Assembly: GCA_031272345.1 (NCBI GenBank)
Contig: JAISTZ010000115.1
Span: 1-21,951, forward strand
From: Spirochaetaceae bacterium
GTDB taxonomy: Bacteria; Spirochaetota; Spirochaetia; Treponematales; Treponemataceae
Length of the DNA stretch: 21,951 nucleotides
Direction: 5' to 3'
In this document: positions 1 through 7,633 of the stretch, one piece after another
Numbering within the stretch: position 1 is the stretch's first letter
Layout of the letters: each line of letters opens with the position of its first letter
The notes under the pieces: generated by a model
What the model saw: the letters and a program-made list of their open reading frames with translations, nothing else
Database searches by the model: none
Told to the model about the DNA's origin: nothing
Position numbers and translations under genes: made by a program

Positions 1-2
1 CC

Positions 3-344
3 CACCTGGCCACGCCCCAGGGCCTCAGCCTGATGAACCGCTACTACGCAATCGCCTACGAGACCGGGCAGACTCCCACGCCCCTTTCCCCAGGGTCGGA
101 GGAGCAGGTGGTGAATCTGGTGTTGACACGGAAGACCTTTTCCGAGGGGTTCAGGACAATCAAGCTGTCAATCAATCCCTCCAGCAATCTGATTCGCCGG
201 GTGGAGGCAGTCACGGTGCAAAACCAAACCTTCGTGCTCCTGTTTTCAAACTATTCCCTCAACCAGGGCATAGCCGACCAGCGTTTTATTTACGATTCGC
301 CCGCGTCGGCTAACAATTATGATAACTTTTTGTTTTCAGAGTAG
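3..344 (+). CDS. LolA-like outer-membrane lipoprotein carrier, C-terminal part (5' end outside window)
   Basis: The frame is open to the left edge of the window, so only the last roughly 114 residues are present; the internal ATG at 33 is not believed to be the start. The visible part reads as the C-terminal half of the LolA fold: alternating beta-strands with the pattern of a helper strand (IKLSINPSSNLIRRVEAVT), a QNQTFVLLFSNYSLNQG segment and a final FIYDSP strand, as in LolA proteins that end in a short hydrophobic strand after F.F..P. LolA carries lipoproteins across the periplasm from the LolCDE complex to the outer membrane, which would fit the many lipoproteins downstream. The stop overlaps the Shine-Dalgarno of the next gene, so the two are probably co-transcribed. 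Identification rests on pattern similarity of a partial protein. Confidence 0.6.
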   Translation, partial: HLATPQGLSLMNRYYAIAYETGQTPTPLSPGSEEQVVNLVLTRKTFSEGFRTIKLSINPSSNLIRRVEAVTVQNQTFVLLFSNYSLNQGIADQRFIYDSPASANNYDNFLFSE

Positions 345-355
345 GGGCTACTGTT

Positions 356-1441
356 ATGGATAGTTTTGGACGTATCCTGCGGGAAACGCGGGAGGAAAAA
401 AATCTCACCGTCGAGGCGGTCGCAAAAGAAACGGCGATTTCAATGCAGTACATCAATGCCCTGGAAAACGAGCGGGTTGAGGTGTTCCCCGGGGAGCCCT
501 ACGCCATCGGGTTCCTGCGGAATTACGCCGAATACCTGGGGCTGGATTCCGCAAACATCATCGCCCTCCTCCGGGCAAAGAAGATTCAGGAGTCACCTGT
601 CCCGATCGAGCTCTATAAACCCCACCGTCCGAAATATCTGATTCCCCTGATAATTTCCGTGGCCCTGATTTTGATTCTGGGAATCGGCGCGCTCCTGTGG
701 TTTATCCTGGGCCCCGCAAAAACCGACGAACAGCACAGCACCGCCGTAACGAATATCACGGGCAACGCGACCTACAAGCTTGCCCCGGGGGAATCCCTGG
801 CAAAACGGGTCTACCAGGGGGACATCATCCTTGTGCCGCGCCCCGGCGGGGACATTTCCCTCACGGTCAAAAAAACCCAGGCCTCCCTGGACCTCTCCAC
901 CCCAGCGGGGGACATGTCCGTGGAGCTGGGTGAAGAAGTCGAACTCGACATCGACGGCAAACCCGGCGGGGAAATCATCGTGTTTTTGTCGGACATTTCC
1001 AAGTCGGACCCAACCAGGGGCGCGGAGGTGCGGATCGTGCTCAAGTCCGAAGCCGCCGCTTCCGCCTCTCCCGTCCCGGCGGTTGCGCCCATAGCGCCTG
1101 AGGCGAATCTGGGGCGCTCGGTGGTCATTCTCGAAGACACCAGGGCCTATCCCTTCGTGATTAACGCCACCTTCCGCTCGGCCTGTCTGTTCAGATACCA
1201 GACCGACCGGGGGGAGCGGCGGCAAAACTACTACACCGGCGGCCAGATCCTGACCATGCAGGCGAATAACGCGATCCGCCTGTGGATAGCCAACGATACG
1301 GCGGTAAAGCTGCAACTGTCCGCTGACGGCAAAAACTACGACCTGGATATGGCCTGGCTGGGCCGCCTCCCGGTCTGCGACGTGCGCTGGACCCGGGACA
1401 ACACGAACACCTACCGCCTTGTGGTAACGGAACTTGACTAA
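356..1441 (+). CDS. RodZ-like membrane protein: cytoplasmic HTH, one TM helix, periplasmic domain
   Basis: The protein has 361 residues. Residues about 4-72 form an Xre/Cro-type helix-turn-helix of the HTH_25 kind, with the RodZ signature FLRNYAEYLGLD at 53-64. One membrane helix follows at about 94-118, then a beta-rich periplasmic region of about 240 residues whose last 100 (GGQILTMQANNAIRLWIAN and onward) resemble the DUF4115 domain of RodZ. RodZ links MreB to the elongasome and helps set rod or helical cell shape; that role is inferred from architecture. The middle region around residues 140-230 is an extra module not typical of E. coli RodZ. The ATG at 356 is supported by AGGGG at 343-347. 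The 3' end overlaps rimO by 8 bases. Confidence 0.75.
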   Translation: MDSFGRILRETREEKNLTVEAVAKETAISMQYINALENERVEVFPGEPYAIGFLRNYAEYLGLDSANIIALLRAKKIQESPVPIELYKPHRPKYLIPLIISVALILILGIGALLWFILGPAKTDEQHSTAVTNITGNATYKLAPGESLAKRVYQGDIILVPRPGGDISLTVKKTQASLDLSTPAGDMSVELGEEVELDIDGKPGGEIIVFLSDISKSDPTRGAEVRIVLKSEAAASASPVPAVAPIAPEANLGRSVVILEDTRAYPFVINATFRSACLFRYQTDRGERRQNYYTGGQILTMQANNAIRLWIANDTAVKLQLSADGKNYDLDMAWLGRLPVCDVRWTRDNTNTYRLVVTELD

Positions 1442-2834
1442 ATTCTTCCTCGACCAGCACGGGTGCGCGAAGAACCAGGTTGACGGGGAGGCGCTCCTTG
1501 CGGGTCTGTGCCGGGAGGGCTATGCGCGCACCCTGAACCCGGCGGAAGCGGACCTCATCGTGATAAATTCCTGCGGCTTTATCGAGGACGCAAAAAAGGA
1601 GTCCCTCCAGGCGGTGTTCCAGGCCAGGGCGGCCTATCCGGGGGCAAAGATCGTGCTCACCGGCTGCCTTGCCCGGCGGTACGCCGGGGATTTTGCCCAG
1701 GGTCTGCCCGAAGCGGACGCCGTCTTCGGTGACGCCGTTGCCCTGGGCATGGCCCTGCCGCGGGTGCTCCGGGGGGAGCGGGTGGTGGACGGGGGATTCT
1801 CCCTCTCCCAGGAGGGGCTCCCCCTCCGGCAGGACCTGCTTTCGCCCCCAGGGTCGGCCTATGTCAAAATCACCGAGGGCTGCGGCAACCGCTGTTCCTA
1901 CTGCGCAATCCCCGCAATCCGGGGTCCCCTCCGGTCCCGCTCCCCAAAGGACATCCTGTACGAAATCACGGATCTCCTTTCCAGGGGCATCCGCGAGATA
2001 AACCTGGTGGGTCAGGACCTCGCCGTTTATGGCACGGACCTCGCGCCCGCCGACGGTATAGACAGTCCCCTCTCCCATCTCCTCCGGGGAATTTCTTCCC
2101 TCCAGGGTGACTTCTGGGCGCGCCTGTTCTACCTGCACCCCGGTCATTTTCCCCTGGACATCCTCGGCCCCATCGCCGACGACCGGCGCATCCTCCCCTA
2201 TTTCGACATCCCCTTCCAGAGCGGGAGCGACCCGGTGCTCCGGGCCATGCACAGGCCGGGGACTGCCGCGGGGTACATCGCCCTGGTGGAGGAAATCCGC
2301 GCCCGTCTTGCGGTCCGGCCGCCCGTGTTCCGCACCACCTTCCTCTGCGGTTTCCCCGGGGAAACCGAAGAGGACGCCCAGGCAACGGAGCGGTTCCTGC
2401 GCCTCGCGGCCCCGGACTGGTCAGGGGCCTTTGCGTTCAGCCGTGAGGACGGCACTCCGGCCTATTCCTTCAAAAAGCAGGTTCCCCGGAAAACCGCCAG
2501 GGATCGGGCGCGGCGTCTGGAGGAAATTCAGGAGGAAATCACCGCGCGCAAACTCGCCGCCTGGGTTGGGTCCGAACAGTCCGTCCTGGTGGAGGAGCTC
2601 CTTGCGGCGGCCGCCCCGGATGACGATTCCGGGCCCGATTCCGCGGAGGATTCCTCCGGGGCCGAAGATTTCGCCCTTGCAAGGGCATGGTTCCAGGCCC
2701 CGGAAGTCGACGGGGTTGTCGTTATCCGGCGGGAGCACAGGGCGGCCCCCCTGCCCTTCAGGCCTGGCGACCTGGTCCGGGTAAGAATCACCGCCGTCCG
2801 CGCCCCGGATGTCATTGCGGAATGGATGGAATAG
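1434..2834 (+). CDS. rimO: Ribosomal protein S12 methylthiotransferase RimO
   Basis: RimO is a radical-SAM enzyme that methylthiolates a conserved aspartate of ribosomal protein S12. Three N-terminal cluster cysteines of the MTTase domain are seen at C11 (GCAKNQVDGE), C47 (NSCGFI) and C78 (TGCLARRY). The radical-SAM motif CGNRCSYC gives C150, C154 and C157. YFDIPFQSGSDPVLRAMHRPG-like spacing is the RimO signature that separates it from MiaB and MtaB. A C-terminal TRAM domain begins near residue 385. The length of 466 is slightly above the usual 430-450 because the TRAM region carries an acidic insert (APDDDSGPDSAEDSSG). The start is a TTG inside the end of the rodZ-like gene, chosen because homology begins at once (KFFLDQHGC); only a weak ACGGAA precedes it, so translational coupling is likely. 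Confidence 0.93.
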   Translation: MTKFFLDQHGCAKNQVDGEALLAGLCREGYARTLNPAEADLIVINSCGFIEDAKKESLQAVFQARAAYPGAKIVLTGCLARRYAGDFAQGLPEADAVFGDAVALGMALPRVLRGERVVDGGFSLSQEGLPLRQDLLSPPGSAYVKITEGCGNRCSYCAIPAIRGPLRSRSPKDILYEITDLLSRGIREINLVGQDLAVYGTDLAPADGIDSPLSHLLRGISSLQGDFWARLFYLHPGHFPLDILGPIADDRRILPYFDIPFQSGSDPVLRAMHRPGTAAGYIALVEEIRARLAVRPPVFRTTFLCGFPGETEEDAQATERFLRLAAPDWSGAFAFSREDGTPAYSFKKQVPRKTARDRARRLEEIQEEITARKLAAWVGSEQSVLVEELLAAAAPDDDSGPDSAEDSSGAEDFALARAWFQAPEVDGVVVIRREHRAAPLPFRPGDLVRVRITAVRAPDVIAEWME

Positions 2835-3020
2835 GCCGGGCATGGACGCCGCGGTAAAGAACGATTGAAAAACAGAACTTCCGAGCGGGGCGCTGGAGCT
2901 CTGAGGGGGTGAAGCTCCCTTTGTGCACCGTCGCTGTGTTGTTTCCTGGCAGTGAGTCGGACCTGTTGGGATTGACAGACCCCCCGCAGTCGGAGGGATT
3001 CGCTACCCTCGGCGGGGATT
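2835..3020. other. Gene-free convergent gap after rimO
   Basis: The gap of 186 bases separates rimO from the converging minus-strand operon. I find no convincing ORF or RNA gene. A weak hairpin (GGAGCT at 2895-2900 with AGCTCC at 2913-2918, 12-base loop) might end rimO transcription, but no T-run follows. A TTGACA at 2972-2977 has no matching -10 box. Confidence 0.5.
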
Positions 3021-3032
3021 TTAGCCGCCGAG
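3008..3032 (-). terminator. Possible hairpin terminator at the end of the membrane operon
   Basis: CTCGGCGG at 3008-3015 pairs perfectly with CCGCCGAG at 3025-3032 around a 9-base loop. One arm lies in the last codons of the minus-strand gene and the stop codon (3021-3023) is in the loop. There is no U-tract on the minus strand beyond it, so intrinsic termination is doubtful. Confidence 0.3.
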
Positions 3033-3824
3033 AATCAGCCTGGCGCAGTATTTGGTGACCGCCAGCATGGCGCATAGAGTCGCCAGGGGTATCAGGAGAT
3101 TCGTCACAAAAAAGATGATGATGTAATTGATGAAGTCCTCTGCCAGGGCGTTGCCCAGGTCCCTGGCTGTTCCAAGGAACGACACAATCGACGCGCCGAT
3201 TTTCTTGAGGCCCGTAACGTCCTTCTCCATGACAGAAGCGGCCTCTTCCTTCTCGGATATGCCCGTGAGCACCCCATCGACCCGGCGGGAGAGCAGCCGG
3301 TTCTCCACGATCTGGGCAGTCTGGAAGGACAGGGGGACCGCGGCGGACAGGGACAGGGCGATCAGCGTGAACAGGGGGATTACCCGGCCCAGGGCGGCCC
3401 CGTCCTTTTTGAGCCACACCGTGAGGACGCAGAGGATTATACACACCGGTATAATCACCTTGAAAATCGCGGCAAGGGAAACCGCCAGAATCAGCTTTTC
3501 GATTGCGACTGCGGCAAGGGCCAGCAGGAGCAGGTCCGACAGCTTGTCCAGGATATTGTCCAGGGGCCCCAGAAACTCCAGGGGATTGATGGACGCCTCG
3601 GCGAAGATGCTCAGGCCGATTTCCGCGGATTGGAGCACATTGATGACCCCGTTGATGATTTTGAGGGCCGCCCAGACCTTCAATATCTGGGCGGATTTTT
3701 GGGTGAGGGTATGCTGCATCCCCGCTTCCGCGCCGGGGCTGTGGGAAAACCGCGCCGCAACCGGCCCGAAGGAAAGAACACCGAGAATCAGCAGCGCCGC
3801 TGTGAACAGGATCCGCTTCTTCAT
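3021..3824 (-). CDS. Unknown multi-pass membrane protein with N-terminal signal sequence
   Basis: I do not recognise this 267-residue protein. It opens with a signal peptide or first membrane helix (MKKRILFTAALLILGVL) and an alanine-rich cleavage-like region. An amphipathic stretch with SAQILKVWAALKIINGVI follows. Hydrophobic segments lie at roughly 88-112, 113-133, 146-165 and 230-258. A soluble loop with SEKEEAASVMEKDVTGLKK sits between the last two. No catalytic motif is visible. Its ATG overlaps the stop of the upstream permease gene (ATGA, 3821-3824), so translation is coupled and the two products probably act in the same process. It could be an accessory subunit of the permease, but nothing in the sequence proves it. 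Confidence 0.75.
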   Translation of the reverse strand: MKKRILFTAALLILGVLSFGPVAARFSHSPGAEAGMQHTLTQKSAQILKVWAALKIINGVINVLQSAEIGLSIFAEASINPLEFLGPLDNILDKLSDLLLLALAAVAIEKLILAVSLAAIFKVIIPVCIILCVLTVWLKKDGAALGRVIPLFTLIALSLSAAVPLSFQTAQIVENRLLSRRVDGVLTGISEKEEAASVMEKDVTGLKKIGASIVSFLGTARDLGNALAEDFINYIIIFFVTNLLIPLATLCAMLAVTKYCARLILGG

Positions 3825-4966
3825 GGAACCCCCTCTTTCGCCCCCGCTGGGGCTTCAGGCGCAGCGGGCGCTTTTTTCTTCCTGAACAGGGCGGCCAGGT
3901 TTTTCAGCGGGAAGATTCCCGTCACCGTGTGGTAGGGGTCGAAGTAGTCCCTGAGGGCGTCCCCCAGGAAATTGAACGCCAGGGTGACCCCCAGGAGGAA
4001 CCACACCGGGTCGAGGAGCCAGGGGTAGGAGCGCAGGTTGTTCAGGGTGGAAATTTCCCGCTTGATGAGGGAGCCCCAGCTTACCGCCGGGTCCGTGATG
4101 CCCAGGCCCAGGTAGGACAGGGTGGTCTCGCTCATGATGAAGCCGGGCACGCTGAGGGCGACGCTCACGATCAACAGGCTGGCGATCTGGGGGATGATGT
4201 GGCGGAAGATGATGACGAAGGGCGGGATGCCCTCGACCTGGGCGTTCAGGATGAATTCCTCCCGTTTTATCGCGTGGACCATGCCGCGGATCGTCCGGGC
4301 CGACCCCGGCCAGCCCACCAGACTGAGGATGAGGGTGATCACCATGTAGGACTGGCCCGTGTCCATCTTGCTCGAAAGCAGGGACCGCAGGAAGAGAATC
4401 AGGTAGAGCCCCGGTATGAGCATGAAGAACTCGGACACCCGCATGGCGGCCCAGTCCGCCGCCCCCCCGTAGTACCCCGCGACGCCGCCGATGAGAATCG
4501 CCAGGAAGAGGGAGATGCCCGTGGCGGCGAACCCGATGGTAAGGGAGATGCGGCTCCCGTAGACGATGCGGGAAAAGAGGTCCCGCCCCAGGTTGTCCGC
4601 CCCGAAGAGGAACACCGGGATGTCCCCCGGCGCCCCGAACAAATGCCGCCGCAGGGGGATGAGCCCCCAGAGCCGGTAGGGTTCGCCCCTGGCAAAGAGA
4701 CGCACCGGGGAATAGGCCCCCCGGAGGCGCACGTACTTCCAGGTTCCGGGGTTCACCAGGCGCATTTCCTGGGCCTGGAGGAAGCTTCCCTCCCGGATGA
4801 GGAGCCTTGCGTTTGGGGGCGAATAGGTGTACTCCGGGAAGGACCTGCCGGCGGGGTAGGGGGCGACGAACTCCGCGAAGACCATCACCAGGTAGAGCGC
4901 CGTGAGGAGCCCCATGGACACCCGCGCCAGGGGCCTGCGCTTCAGGTAGGCAAGGAAGGCGCCCAT
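3821..4966 (-). CDS. OppC/DppC/YejE-type ABC transporter permease
   Basis: The protein has 381 residues and resembles the second permease of peptide/nickel-type ABC importers. After an N-terminal membrane helix (about 14-36) comes a long extracytoplasmic loop containing RRHLFG and FLFGADNLGRDLFSRIVYG, the usual entry to the permease domain. The cytoplasmic EAA loop that contacts the ATPase is readable as EFILNAQVEGIPPFVIIFRH followed by IIPQ. The C-terminal SWGSLIKRE and LGDALRDYFDP motifs are also typical. The large N-terminal loop places it in the YejE-like long form rather than the roughly 300-residue OppC. No OppB-type partner, ATPase or solute-binding protein is adjacent, which is unusual. 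The start is 4 bases after the MFS gene and has no clear Shine-Dalgarno sequence, so it is probably coupled. The substrate cannot be read from the sequence. Confidence 0.85.
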   Translation of the reverse strand: MGAFLAYLKRRPLARVSMGLLTALYLVMVFAEFVAPYPAGRSFPEYTYSPPNARLLIREGSFLQAQEMRLVNPGTWKYVRLRGAYSPVRLFARGEPYRLWGLIPLRRHLFGAPGDIPVFLFGADNLGRDLFSRIVYGSRISLTIGFAATGISLFLAILIGGVAGYYGGAADWAAMRVSEFFMLIPGLYLILFLRSLLSSKMDTGQSYMVITLILSLVGWPGSARTIRGMVHAIKREEFILNAQVEGIPPFVIIFRHIIPQIASLLIVSVALSVPGFIMSETTLSYLGLGITDPAVSWGSLIKREISTLNNLRSYPWLLDPVWFLLGVTLAFNFLGDALRDYFDPYHTVTGIFPLKNLAALFRKKKAPAAPEAPAGAKEGVP

Positions 4967-4970
4967 GGGA

Positions 4971-6269
4971 CTAGGCGTGCTCGGGGCCCACTGCCTTCAT
5001 GTGCTTCCAGCCCAGGGCGAAAATCACCAGGGCAACCAGGAAGAGCACCGTGAGGGAGAGGATCGACATGGCGCTGGACCCGGTGAGGCTCTTGGTGAGG
5101 CTGTACATGGCGGGCCCCAGGATGGCGGCGAATTTGCCGAAGATGTCGTAGAAGCCGAAGAATTCGCCGGAGTTTTCCGGGGGGATGATTTTGGCAAAGT
5201 GACTGCGGCTCGTGCCCTGGATTCCCCCCTGCACGGTGCCCACCAGGGACGCCAGGATCCAGAACAGGGTCGTCGCCGTGGGGATGCCGAACCAGTCCTG
5301 CTCCAGGCCGAACCCCATGATGAAGCCCACGATGCAAATCACCAGGTAGAGGCACACCGCCGCCAGAATCATCTTGAGGGAGCTGAACCGCTTGCTCAAA
5401 TAGCTGAACAGCATGGAGCACGGGAAGGCTATGAGCTGGGTGAGGAGGAGGGCCAGAATCATGCTCACCGTGCCCAGGCCCAGGGTTTCGCCGTAGGCCG
5501 TGGACATGCTGATTACCGTGTCGACCCCGTCAATATAGAAGAAATAGGCGATGATAAAAAAGAACACCCCCTTGTAGCTGACGATTTTTTTTGCGGTCCG
5601 TCCGATGGCGAGGAAGGTCTCCTTGACGATTGCGGTCTGGGGTTTTTCGATGCAGTGAACCTGGGCAGCGGTCTTGAGGAAGGGGATTGAAAAGAGCCCC
5701 CACCACACCACGGTGATCACCAGGGACGCCTTGACCGCCAGGGACGTGGAGAGGCCGAACCGGGGGAAGAGCTGCATAAGGGCGATGCTGAACACGAAGG
5801 GAATCGTGCTCCCCCCGATGTACCCGAAGGCGAAGCCGTAGTTGGACACCCGGTCCATCCTGTCGCTGGTGGTGATGTCCGTGAGGAAGCTGTCGTAGAC
5901 GAGGCAACTGCCGTTAAAGCCGATCCGGGACAGGATGAACCCCAAAAGCATGAGGGGCCAGAAATCGGTGAAGGCGCAGAACAGGGTGAAGGCCAGGCCG
6001 ATGACCAAAAACCCCGCGAAGAGCTTTTTCTTCCACCCCCGGTAGTCCGCGATCGCGCCGACGATGGGGGCGCTCAGGGTGAGTACCAGCATGGACAGGG
6101 ACGACCCGATACCCCACCAGAAATCCCCCTCTCCCCCCTGACTCCGCATGGTCCCCACAAAATAAATCGGATAAATCGCCGCCAGCATGATCGTGGCGTA
6201 CACCGAATTGGCCCAGTCGTAGAGAATCCAGCTCTTTTCTGCCTTGGTGAACCTCTGTTTCTCCGCCAT
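4971..6269 (-). CDS. MFS transporter of the UMF1/Atg22 family
   Basis: The protein has 432 residues with about 12 hydrophobic segments. The family hallmark at the start, WILYDWANSVYAT (residues 14-26), is that of the bacterial and fungal Atg22/UMF1 group. The MFS loop-2/3 signature follows as GAIADYRGWKKK. A second-half motif, GGIQGTSRSHFAKIIPPENSGEFFG, is also characteristic of the group. Members are thought to export amino acids or related small molecules; the substrate here is unknown. It is the first gene of a three-gene operon with the OppC-type permease and the unknown membrane protein. The ATG at 6269 has an excellent Shine-Dalgarno (AAAGGAGG) and a promoter at 6293-6321. Confidence 0.9.
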   Translation of the reverse strand: MAEKQRFTKAEKSWILYDWANSVYATIMLAAIYPIYFVGTMRSQGGEGDFWWGIGSSLSMLVLTLSAPIVGAIADYRGWKKKLFAGFLVIGLAFTLFCAFTDFWPLMLLGFILSRIGFNGSCLVYDSFLTDITTSDRMDRVSNYGFAFGYIGGSTIPFVFSIALMQLFPRFGLSTSLAVKASLVITVVWWGLFSIPFLKTAAQVHCIEKPQTAIVKETFLAIGRTAKKIVSYKGVFFFIIAYFFYIDGVDTVISMSTAYGETLGLGTVSMILALLLTQLIAFPCSMLFSYLSKRFSSLKMILAAVCLYLVICIVGFIMGFGLEQDWFGIPTATTLFWILASLVGTVQGGIQGTSRSHFAKIIPPENSGEFFGFYDIFGKFAAILGPAMYSLTKSLTGSSAMSILSLTVLFLVALVIFALGWKHMKAVGPEHA

Positions 6270-6292
6270 ACGCGCCTCCTTTTGGATGAGTC

Positions 6293-6321
6293 ATTATACA
6301 CCCGGAGGGGATTTTCAACAA
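6293..6321 (-). promoter_or_regulatory. Sigma70-like promoter of the MFS-permease operon
   Basis: Read on the minus strand: -35 TTGTTG (6316-6321), a 17-base spacer, and a perfect -10 TATAAT (6293-6298). The predicted transcript has a leader of roughly 17 bases that includes AAAGGAGG before the ATG at 6269. Confidence 0.75.
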
Positions 6322-6353
6322 GGCGATTCCCCTTCGGAAGGACGCCCCTGGGC

Positions 6354-6383
6354 TTGATGTTCCCCGGCCCTTTTGTCTATCAT
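6354..6383 (+). promoter_or_regulatory. Sigma70-like promoter of the MscS-family gene, leaderless arrangement
   Basis: -35 TTGATG (6354-6359), an 18-base spacer, -10 TATCAT (6378-6383). The ATG is at 6390, only 6 bases after the -10 box, where transcription would normally begin. No Shine-Dalgarno is present. Confidence 0.6.
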
Positions 6384-6389
6384 GCACCC

Positions 6390-7631
6390 ATGTTCAACAC
6401 CCTGCACGGTCTGCTTTCCAGGACCCTGGACGGATTCGGATTTTCCCCGCCCCTCATCGAGGGACTCAATTCCTTTGTGTCCCTGATTCTCTTTGTCCTC
6501 GTGGTGCTGGCGGCGGCGAAACTTTCCTCGGCCATCCTCGTGCGGCTGGTGGAAAAAATCGTCCGGCGCACCAGGGTCACCTGGGACGACAGCCTGGCGG
6601 AGAGCCATTTTTTCCTGAGCCTCTCCCGGCTCATACCGGTCATCGCGGCCTACTTCATCGTCCCGGAATTCGTCAAAACCGGGGGCGTGGTTGAGGAATA
6701 TGTCCGGCGGGTCATCCTGGCCGCCCTGGCCCTGACGGTCTGCCACATCTGCGCTGCCTTTTTTGACGGCGTCAACCTGATTTACCAAAAGAGCGCCGCC
6801 GAAACCGCCAAGCGGAAGCCGATTAAGGGGGCGGTCCAGTTGATCAAGGTGTTCCTCTACCTGGTCGGGGTGATTCTGTCAATCACCACCCTGGTGAACG
6901 TGTCCCCCCTGGGCATCCTCAGCGGCCTTGGGGCCATGAGCGCCGTGCTCCTGTTGATTTTTAAAGACTCGATCCTGGGATTTGTCTCGGGCATCCAGCT
7001 CTCGATGAACGACATGGTCCGCATCGGCGACTGGATCGAAATGTCCGCCTACAACACCGACGGCTTCGTCATCGACATCACCCTCCAGTCGGTAAAGGTG
7101 CAGAACTGGGACAACACCATCAGCATGATTCCCGTGTACGCCCTGGTGTCCGACGGGTTCAAAAACTGGCGGGGCATGAGCGATTCCGGGGGCAGACGGG
7201 TGAAGCGCTCCATATATCTTGACCAGCACTCGGTGCATTTTCTTTCAGAAGAAGAAATTGAAAGACTCTCCCGCATAAAGCTGATTGAAGAGTACCTGCG
7301 GCAAAAGCGCCAAGAAATCAGCGCAAACCCGGAGCTCCGGCTCACCAACCTGGGCACCTTCCGGGCATATACCGAAGCCTACATCAACGGACTGCCAGGC
7401 CGCGCCGGGGACCTGCTCAGCATGGTCAGGTATCTCCAGCCCAACGAGAGCGGCATCCAGATGGAGATCTACCTCTTCTGCGCGGACAAGGCCATCGTGA
7501 ATTACGAGCGCTTCCAGGCGGACATCATGGACCACCTCCTGGCGATCCTCAGCGAGTTCGGCCTGCGGGTCTTCCAGAACCTCTCCGGCGGGGACATGCA
7601 GCTTATTGCCGGGCAGATTCGTGCAAAATAG
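6390..7631 (+). CDS. Mechanosensitive channel of the MscS family, YbdG type
   Basis: With the start at 6390 the protein has 413 residues, close to E. coli YbdG (415). About five membrane helices occupy the first half. The last (ILSGLGAMSAVLLLIFKDS) is the glycine/alanine-rich pore helix of MscS proteins and leads into the beta domain (NDMVRIGDWIEM). The YbdG-specific stretch VKVQNWDNTISMIPVYALV with SGGRRVKRSIYLD follows. YbdG-type channels are miniconductance osmotic safety valves in the inner membrane. An in-frame ATG at 6282 would add 36 residues, but it lies upstream of the promoter and those residues do not look like this family. It is divergent from the MFS operon and ends 2 bases from the converging pdxK. 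Confidence 0.88.
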   Translation: MFNTLHGLLSRTLDGFGFSPPLIEGLNSFVSLILFVLVVLAAAKLSSAILVRLVEKIVRRTRVTWDDSLAESHFFLSLSRLIPVIAAYFIVPEFVKTGGVVEEYVRRVILAALALTVCHICAAFFDGVNLIYQKSAAETAKRKPIKGAVQLIKVFLYLVGVILSITTLVNVSPLGILSGLGAMSAVLLLIFKDSILGFVSGIQLSMNDMVRIGDWIEMSAYNTDGFVIDITLQSVKVQNWDNTISMIPVYALVSDGFKNWRGMSDSGGRRVKRSIYLDQHSVHFLSEEEIERLSRIKLIEEYLRQKRQEISANPELRLTNLGTFRAYTEAYINGLPGRAGDLLSMVRYLQPNESGIQMEIYLFCADKAIVNYERFQADIMDHLLAILSEFGLRVFQNLSGGDMQLIAGQIRAK

Positions 7632-7633
7632 TC

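Noticed and set aside
2895..2918. Hairpin as rimO terminator
   Set aside because: The stem is only 6 bp with a 12-base loop and no T-run; kept only as a note in the gap description.
2972..3000. TTGACA as a promoter in the gap after rimO
   Set aside because: No -10 box at the proper distance, and only converging genes lie downstream on that strand.
3929..5053. Plus-strand ORF of 374 codons across the permease gene
   Set aside because: It is antisense to a well-supported permease, is rich in Gly/Glu/Pro/His from GC-rich complementary codons, and has no family resemblance.
6282..6389. Upstream ATG for the MscS-family gene
   Set aside because: It lies before the predicted promoter, and the 36 extra residues are Arg/Pro-rich and unlike the family N-terminus.
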